Source of the DNA: UBA2287 sp964479665
Lineage (GTDB): Bacteria; Bacteroidota; Bacteroidia; Bacteroidales; Tenuifilaceae
Direction of reading: 5' to 3'
Assembly (NCBI GenBank): GCA_964479665.1
Contig: CAYZNN010000017.1
Coordinates: 1 to 64,000, forward strand
Length of the DNA stretch: 64,000 nucleotides
Shown here: piece after piece, positions 59,018 through 64,000 of the stretch
Layout: every line of letters starts with the position of its first letter
How positions within the stretch are numbered: position 1 is the stretch's first letter
Program-made: the position numbers and the translations under genes
Notes under the pieces: model-generated
The model's input: the letters and a program-made list of their open reading frames with translations, nothing else
What the model was told of the DNA's origin: nothing
The model's database searches: none

Positions 59018-59731
59018 ATGAGCTGGTTGGAGCGAACCAAATTGTTGCTAGGAGCAAAAGCCATTGCTAAACTTAACAGGAGCCATGTGCTGGTTGTTGG
59101 GTTAGGTGGAGTTGGAGCCTATGCCGCCGAGCAAATATGTAGGGCTGGGGTAGGTAGCATGACGATTGTTGATGGCGATAACCTTCACCCAACCAATTTA
59201 AACCGGCAGTTGCCTGCGCTCATGTCCACCATGGGGCTCCCCAAGGCTGAAGTGATGGGCAAGCGGTTGACTGATATCAATCCCGACCTCAAACTTCAGG
59301 TAGTTCAGGAGTATATTCGAGACGAACGTATGGTTGAGATCCTTTCGCAACCCTACGATTATGTGGTCGACGCAATCGATACACTTTCGCCCAAAGTGTT
59401 TCTTATTTATCATAGTATGAATTTTGGACTCAAGCTGGTAAGTTCGCTGGGAAGCGGGGGCAAAATCGATCCTTCGAAAATTCAGATTGCCGACATTGAG
59501 GAGTCGTTTGGCTGCCCATTGGGCAGAATGCTTCGCAAGCGCCTTCATAGGCTTGGTATTAGAAGCGGCTTTAAGGTGGTTTTCTCTACCGAGGAGGTCC
59601 CTAACGAGGCCATGCGTCCATGCGAGGGAGAGCCCAATAAGAAAACAATCATTGGAACCATTTCGTACATGCCACCCATATTTGGTTGCACTATTGCTTC
59701 TGTAGTTATTCGCGACCTGATAGACAAGTAG
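59018..59731 (+). CDS. tcdA: tRNA threonylcarbamoyladenosine dehydratase
   Basis: 237 residues, ThiF/E1-like fold. The ATP-binding G-L-G-G-V-G-A-Y-A-A-E (about 28-38) and N-L-N-R-Q-L are present, with the D-A-I-D motif downstream. TcdA (CsdL) converts t6A to the cyclic ct6A form at position 37 of ANN-decoding tRNAs. Members of this family lack the catalytic Cys position of ubiquitin-like E1s in some cases; I did not resolve this here. Single gene with its own promoter, 60 bp before relA. Confidence 0.88.
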   Translation: MSWLERTKLLLGAKAIAKLNRSHVLVVGLGGVGAYAAEQICRAGVGSMTIVDGDNLHPTNLNRQLPALMSTMGLPKAEVMGKRLTDINPDLKLQVVQEYIRDERMVEILSQPYDYVVDAIDTLSPKVFLIYHSMNFGLKLVSSLGSGGKIDPSKIQIADIEESFGCPLGRMLRKRLHRLGIRSGFKVVFSTEEVPNEAMRPCEGEPNKKTIIGTISYMPPIFGCTIASVVIRDLIDK

Positions 59732-59791
59732 TATCAACGCTTGTTTTGAACCCGCCAAAAGTTTATATTTAAACCATCCAAATACCTAGGC

Positions 59792-62002
59792 ATGAAGTTA
59801 GAAGTTAAGGGCTCCCAGCAGCAGTTGGCATACCGGTATAGGCGATTGCTGAAGGCAATTGGCCAAAAGGTTTCGCCTTCCGAAATTAAGCAGATTCGTT
59901 CCGCAATAAAGCATGCCTCAATTCTTTTTCTTAATAAGAAAACCTCAGCTGGTTTACCCTATGTTTACCATTTAATTGACGTGGCCCGAATTTGTGCCGA
60001 AGAACTTGGCCTTGGAGTTAACTCTGTAGTTGCAGCCCTTCTTCACGAAACCTTAAGCGAAAAGTTGGTAACTTCCATTGAATTGTACAAGCGATATGGG
60101 GCTGTGGTTACTCAAATAGTTGAAGGCGTTACACGGGTTTCGGCCATCGACCCTAAAGATCCTAAAACCCAAGCTGACTCTTTTCGCGAACTCATTGTTA
60201 CGCTTGCCAATGATGCTCGCGTAATACTGATAATGCTAGCCGACAGACTCGAAACCATGCGAACCCTTGGTTATGAAGAGGTAGATGTTCAACTCAAAAA
60301 GTCGTGGGAGGCATTCTACCTATATGCACCCTTGGCCCATCGGTTGGGGCTTTACAAGGTGAAGTCTGAAATGGAAGATTTGGCAATGAAGTTCACCAAT
60401 ACCGATGAATACATTAGTATAGTTAGAAAACTTCGTAATAGTGCCACTCGTCGGAACCGATTTATTAAAGAATTTATTTCACCTATAGAAAGGGAGCTTA
60501 AAAAGCGTCGGTTTAATTTTGAAATAAAGGGCAGGCCCAAATCCATTTATTCTATTTGGAAGAAGATTCAGAAACAAGGCGTTCCTTTCGAGGAGGTGTA
60601 CGATGTGTTTGCCATACGAATAATTCTCAACAGCCCTGCGGAACGTGAGAAATCTGACTGCTGGCAGGTATATTCCTTAATAACCGATTGGTGGACACCT
60701 AACCCAGAGCGGCTTCGCGACTGGATTTCGGTGCCCAAAAGCAATGGCTACGAATCGTTGCATACAACAGTTGTTGGTCCCGAAGGTAAATTTGTAGAAG
60801 TGCAAATCCGAACACAACGAATGGACGAGGTTGCTGAGAAGGGTTTGGCAGCCCACTGGAAATACAAGGGCATACGTCAGGATCAGGGACTCGATAGTTG
60901 GTTGACCCGAATCCGAGAATCGCTCGATTCCCCGTCGGCACTACCCGAGGACATAGTTGACTCATTTCAGTCGAACCTTTACAGCAAAGAAATATATGCT
61001 TTTACGCCCAATGGCGATCTGAAAAAGTTACCAATGGGAGCCACCCTGCTCGACTTTGCTTTTGAAGTGCATTCAAATTTGGGTTCGCAATGCGTTGGGG
61101 GAAAGGTGAATGGCAAAAATGTTACAATTAAGCATGTGCTCCAAAATGGCGATGTAGTAGAGGTTATATCATCTAAAAACCAGAAGCCCAAGATCGATTG
61201 GTTGCAATTTGTTGTTACTAGTAAGGCTAAAAGTAAAATTAAACAGAGTTTAAGGGAAGAAAAGAACAAGCAGCTTTCAGTAGGAAAGGAGGCTCTTTAC
61301 CGAAGGCTAAAGAACTGGAAAGTGGAGGATTCTGATGCTGCAATTAGGATTTTTTGTAAGCACCTTAAATTGAAAAATTCGGCAAAACTATTCGAGCTCA
61401 TTGCTGCCGAAGAGATTAACCTTAGCCAGCTGAAGGAGTTGCTTGCCAAACCCGAAAAACCTGCCGATTTGCCTGCAGAGCAAGCACTAAAACTCGACAC
61501 CAATACTATTACCTCCGATGAACAAACCGAACCCGTTTCGACCGATTACCTTATAATTGATGAGAAACTGGTTAATGTCGACTACAAGCTTGCCAAATGC
61601 TGTAAACCCATTCTGGGCGATAATATATTTGGATTTGTAACGGTAAACGAGGGTATAAAAATTCATCGTACAAGTTGTCCCAATGCAGCATCGCTGCATT
61701 CACGATTCGGCTATCGTATTGTTAAAGCCAAATGGAAGCAAACTGCAACTGCTGCCGGTTCGTTTCAAACAACCATAAAGGTTACAGGTTACGACGAGCT
61801 GGGAATGGTTAATCGGATTTCGGAAGTGATAAGTAAGGACTTGAAAGTGAATATCCGTTCCTTTTCAATGGGGTCGGCAAACGGAATGTTTGAGGGAACC
61901 ATCCAGCTATATGTGTTCGATACTAAGCACCTCGAGATGCTCCTCTATCGGCTTGGAAAAGTTAAGGGAATAGTTAAAGCCGTAAGACTTAGAGGGAATT
62001 GA
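59792..62002 (+). CDS. relA: RelA/SpoT-family (p)ppGpp synthetase with a degenerate hydrolase site
   Basis: 736 residues. Domains: HD-like region (about 35-200), synthetase (about 230-370, with G-R-P-K-S-I-Y-S-I-W, D-V-F-A-I-R-I-I and G-Y-E-S-L-H-T), TGS (about 405-465), a C-terminal zinc-finger-like region (V-D-Y-K-L-A-K-C-C-K-P) and ACT. The HD site keeps His60, His85 and Asp151 but the motif H-D-x-x-E-D reads H-E-T-L-S-E (85-90), so the Asp metal ligand and the catalytic Glu-Asp pair are altered, as in synthetase-only RelA. I infer (p)ppGpp synthesis without hydrolysis; a separate SpoT-type enzyme would be required elsewhere. Confidence 0.9.
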   Translation: MKLEVKGSQQQLAYRYRRLLKAIGQKVSPSEIKQIRSAIKHASILFLNKKTSAGLPYVYHLIDVARICAEELGLGVNSVVAALLHETLSEKLVTSIELYKRYGAVVTQIVEGVTRVSAIDPKDPKTQADSFRELIVTLANDARVILIMLADRLETMRTLGYEEVDVQLKKSWEAFYLYAPLAHRLGLYKVKSEMEDLAMKFTNTDEYISIVRKLRNSATRRNRFIKEFISPIERELKKRRFNFEIKGRPKSIYSIWKKIQKQGVPFEEVYDVFAIRIILNSPAEREKSDCWQVYSLITDWWTPNPERLRDWISVPKSNGYESLHTTVVGPEGKFVEVQIRTQRMDEVAEKGLAAHWKYKGIRQDQGLDSWLTRIRESLDSPSALPEDIVDSFQSNLYSKEIYAFTPNGDLKKLPMGATLLDFAFEVHSNLGSQCVGGKVNGKNVTIKHVLQNGDVVEVISSKNQKPKIDWLQFVVTSKAKSKIKQSLREEKNKQLSVGKEALYRRLKNWKVEDSDAAIRIFCKHLKLKNSAKLFELIAAEEINLSQLKELLAKPEKPADLPAEQALKLDTNTITSDEQTEPVSTDYLIIDEKLVNVDYKLAKCCKPILGDNIFGFVTVNEGIKIHRTSCPNAASLHSRFGYRIVKAKWKQTATAAGSFQTTIKVTGYDELGMVNRISEVISKDLKVNIRSFSMGSANGMFEGTIQLYVFDTKHLEMLLYRLGKVKGIVKAVRLRGN

Positions 62003-62026
62003 AGCTGATAACCGATAACCCTTTAA

Positions 62027-62344
62027 TCATTCTTCCTCAGTAAGTTTCTGAATTGCTTGCTCCAGTTGCAGCGACTTGAGCCGCAGAAAATGCTCGAGGG
62101 CTTTATTTACTAATATTTCAACGGGCTCATTTTGGTATCGGGCCAGAATTTTAAACTGCTTTAGGGTTCTTAAATCGATTGTAACATCGTTTTCGGCTTT
62201 CTCAGTAGCCTGCGCTTGAGCAGCAGGTTCTGCAGCAATTGGTTGCTCTATTATTTCGAGGGGTTTTTCGGGTTCCTTTATGAAACGTGTGTGCGACATG
62301 AGAGCCTTTTGTATGTCGCCTATGCTATGCCTATTTTTTGCCAT
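62027..62344 (-). CDS. Small ParA-associated protein, probable ribbon-helix-helix DNA-binding
   Basis: 105 residues. The N-terminal ~50 residues are polar and Ala/Pro/Glu-rich (disordered), and the C-terminal part contains a strand D-V-T-I-D-L-R-T, then two helices (K-Q-F-K-I-L-A-R-Y and E-I-L-V-N-K-A-L-E-H-F-L-R-L-K), as in MetJ/Arc-type ribbon-helix-helix proteins such as ParG and Omega. It overlaps the ParA gene by 14 bp and is the only partner. It may act as a DNA-binding or adaptor protein for the ATPase. No homology to ParB or McdB is evident by eye. Confidence 0.6.
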   Translation of the reverse strand: MAKNRHSIGDIQKALMSHTRFIKEPEKPLEIIEQPIAAEPAAQAQATEKAENDVTIDLRTLKQFKILARYQNEPVEILVNKALEHFLRLKSLQLEQAIQKLTEEE

Positions 62345-63095
62345 GGCGCTTCAGTAGTTCGTTTGCAAAATCGTTATAGTCGTGCGATCCCCTGCTTCGT
62401 GGTGAGTATTCGAAAACCGACTGTTTAAAGGCAGCCGATTCCATAAGCGAAATATCTTGCCTTATGTAAGCATTAAATAGTTTGCCCTTAAAATTCTCGT
62501 TTTCCGATAGGTTGGAAATTACAGCACGACTAAATTTAGTGTGAGGTACAAGTTTAACAAACAGAATTCCTTCGAGTTCTAAGGAAGGGTTCATGCGTTT
62601 TTTAACCTTTTCGGAAATTTGCATTATTCGGTCGAGGCCAATAAATGCAAAGTTTTCGGCCTGCATGGGCACAATAAAGGTTTGGGCAGCAACCAGCGAA
62701 TTAATGCTAAGTGTACTCAAACTTGGCGGACAATCGATTAAAATGTAGTGGTACTTATCAGCAATTTGTTCCAACCTCTCCCGAAGCATGTACTCACGCC
62801 CTGGTTCAGTATTCAGTTGGTATTCAACATCGGGTAGTTTTTCGGTTGCAGGAATTAGGTCGAGCTTGCCAACCGAAATAATAACCTCGCTTATGCTTGC
62901 TTGGCCAAGCAGCAGGTCGCCTATCCCTTTGCTACTCGTATCGGCAGCCAGCGATATAGATAAATTGCATTGGCTGTCGAGATCGATTAGCAGAACTTTC
63001 TGCTTTTTACGGGTTAATGCCGCTCCAAGGTTAAGAACGGTGGTGGTTTTTCCAGTTCCCCCTTTATTATTAATTACAGAAATTATATGAGCCAT
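62331..63095 (-). CDS. parA: ParA-family ATPase
   Basis: 254 residues, Walker-type ATPase of the small (type Ib-like) ParA group with no N-terminal DNA-binding extension. The deviant Walker A K-G-G-T-G-K-T-T-T (from Lys11, with the signature lysine at 11 and the invariant Lys16) is followed by D-L-D-S-Q-C-N-L and I-D-C-P-P-S-L-S-T. ParA ATPases form dimers on DNA and move or space cargo. No ParB and no parS-like repeat is visible nearby, and no replication genes. It overlaps the small gene downstream, so they form one operon. Confidence 0.88.
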   Translation of the reverse strand: MAHIISVINNKGGTGKTTTVLNLGAALTRKKQKVLLIDLDSQCNLSISLAADTSSKGIGDLLLGQASISEVIISVGKLDLIPATEKLPDVEYQLNTEPGREYMLRERLEQIADKYHYILIDCPPSLSTLSINSLVAAQTFIVPMQAENFAFIGLDRIMQISEKVKKRMNPSLELEGILFVKLVPHTKFSRAVISNLSENENFKGKLFNAYIRQDISLMESAAFKQSVFEYSPRSRGSHDYNDFANELLKRHGKK

Positions 63096-63212
63096 TTTGC
63101 TTCCAGTTGGAATTAAGTCCTAAATATAGAAAAAAAATGAGAAACAATCATCGTGGTTAAGCCTGTAACACTTTTTCACCATGTAACTATAACTTTTTTT
63201 CATTTTTTCGGT

Positions 63213-63220
63213 TATATTTG
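63213..63220 (+). promoter_or_regulatory. Probable -7 element upstream of the small barrel protein
   Basis: TATATTTG, a perfect TAnnTTTG match, 24-31 bp upstream of the start codon at 63244. No obvious -33 TTTG at 19 bp. Confidence 0.45.
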
Positions 63221-63243
63221 TGGAGATTCAAAAAATGTTTGCC

Positions 63244-63885
63244 ATGAAAAAAAGGGTTGCATTACTGTTTTTTTTGTTAGCAAGTACTGCTTATGTAAAT
63301 GCGCAACTTGTTAGAGACTTGCATAAGGTATATACACCCGGCTATTTCGAACAGAATAGTAACAGGGATACATCGGAGTTTAAGCCATGGAAAAGGTATA
63401 CACCCGGTAAAACCAACTATTCATTCGAGGTAGGAACCAGCTACTCTTCGTTTGGTAGTGGCATGGGAATGTCTTCTTCATATATTAGCCCTTCTGTAGT
63501 TTTTTCACCCACTCAAAATTTGATGATTGAAGCGGGAGGACGCTTCTCTTACAATAATTTCAGCGGCGCTCCAATGTTAATGCAAAGTAGTAACGGGCAA
63601 ATTGAACCTGCTAGTTCCGGAAATCCAACCGAAGCCTATGTTCGTGCTCATTATATTGTAAACAACCGCTTAAGCGTGTATGGTTCTGGAGCATTTGGGC
63701 AGAATCAGGTTTACTATTCTCCCTACAGCCGAACTTTTGGCTCATCGAATTACCAGCATATTTCTTTTGGCATGGACTACAAGATAAGCGAAAAGGTTTC
63801 CATAGGGGCCTCGTTTGGAATTACCAATGGCCCAGCATGGGGAACCCCATATGGTCGTTATGGCTGGAGCCCCTTTATGCCTTAA
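63244..63885 (+). CDS. Small outer-membrane beta-barrel protein
   Basis: 213 residues from the ATG at 63244; a longer frame would begin with eight residues that destroy the signal peptide. Signal peptide about 1-20, ending Y-V-N-A-Q. The rest alternates aromatic and polar residues with Gly/Ser turns, in about eight strands (for example Y-S-F-E-V-G-T-S-Y and H-I-S-F-G-M-D-Y-K-I), and ends in a Gly/Tyr/Pro-rich tail rather than a terminal Phe. No known family. It is divergent from parA with a 148-bp gap. Confidence 0.7.
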   Translation: MKKRVALLFFLLASTAYVNAQLVRDLHKVYTPGYFEQNSNRDTSEFKPWKRYTPGKTNYSFEVGTSYSSFGSGMGMSSSYISPSVVFSPTQNLMIEAGGRFSYNNFSGAPMLMQSSNGQIEPASSGNPTEAYVRAHYIVNNRLSVYGSGAFGQNQVYYSPYSRTFGSSNYQHISFGMDYKISEKVSIGASFGITNGPAWGTPYGRYGWSPFMP

Positions 63886-63901
63886 GCACATAAAAGAAAT
63901 T

Positions 63902-63940
63902 AAAAAAGCCTATTGAAAAAATTTCAATAGGCTTTTTTAA
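63902..63940 (+). terminator. Terminator after the small barrel protein gene
   Basis: A perfect 17-bp stem (63902-63918 with 63922-63938), 3-nt loop, with a T-run that is part of the stem's 3' arm. Confidence 0.85.
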
Positions 63941-64000
63941 TTTAAGCAGATTATTATCTGTATATCTCTTTTTTAAAGGCTTTCAGAGTATTTTTTAAGA

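Noticed and set aside
59198..59758. 186-codon open frame antisense to tcdA
   Set aside because: Shadow of a conserved gene; predicted product lacks any recognisable domain.

Overview
The window is chromosomal DNA of a member of the Bacteroidota, most likely an anaerobic or facultative Bacteroidales/Marinilabiliales-type bacterium. Evidence for this: a full-length SprA (type IX secretion translocon) in the order ruvA-sprA-gcvH, a FecR protein with a DUF4974-like C-terminus, ExbB/ExbD clusters, SiaC, GSCFA and LPP20-type lipoproteins, promoters of the TAnnTTTG type, few strong Shine-Dalgarno sites, and AT-rich intergenic DNA. A K+-dependent-type membrane pyrophosphatase and a biotin-dependent Na+-pumping methylmalonyl-CoA decarboxylase suggest energy conservation from pyrophosphate and from succinate-to-propionate fermentation. 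I see no insertion sequence, prophage, rRNA or CRISPR array. The gene content is mostly core housekeeping with several poorly described envelope clusters.

Layout. 1-4.5 kb: the end of an LtaS-like sulfatase, a Rieske-like lipoprotein, two strongly charged small membrane or exported proteins, greA with a leader hairpin, a HIT protein and comM. 4.5-9.5 kb (minus): hppA, then prmC-recX-prfB, where prfB carries the classical +1 frameshift site. 9.5-15.2 kb: ribD, a LOG-family protein, trxA and dnaE. 15.4-18.1 kb: a FecR-like protein without a sigma factor, followed by two tandem paralogous lipoproteins. 18-29 kb: mqnC, pdxA, ruvA, the 7.4-kb sprA and gcvH. 29-36 kb: zupT, a GSCFA protein, an alpha/beta hydrolase, queG, a coiled-coil protein and leuS. 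36.6-41.6 kb: an aberrant aroA, a membrane protein, dprA, tatD, ansA and tRNA-Ser(GGA). 41.7-44.1 kb: exbB, a membrane protein, exbD, exbD. 44.2 kb: an alkaline phosphatase.

45.8-52 kb is a run of six exported proteins (an outer-membrane barrel protein, CsgG/DUF6175-like proteins and three LPP20-like proteins). It has no recognised function and is the best candidate here for an undescribed envelope system. 52-58.7 kb (minus): siaC, a class IV aminotransferase, an unknown anchored protein, then the methylmalonyl-CoA decarboxylase operon with methylmalonyl-CoA epimerase. 59-62 kb: tcdA and a RelA/SpoT enzyme whose hydrolase site is degenerate. 62-63.9 kb: a ParA ATPase overlapping a small probable ribbon-helix-helix partner, and a divergent small barrel protein.

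The most notable points are the CsgG/LPP20-type cluster; an EPSP synthase in which the catalytic aspartate appears to be Asn; the greA leader hairpin directly after its promoter; the orphan ParA-RHH pair; the orphan FecR with twin lipoproteins; and the degenerate HD site of the RelA homologue. All family assignments were made by eye from motifs and remembered family features; no database search was run.
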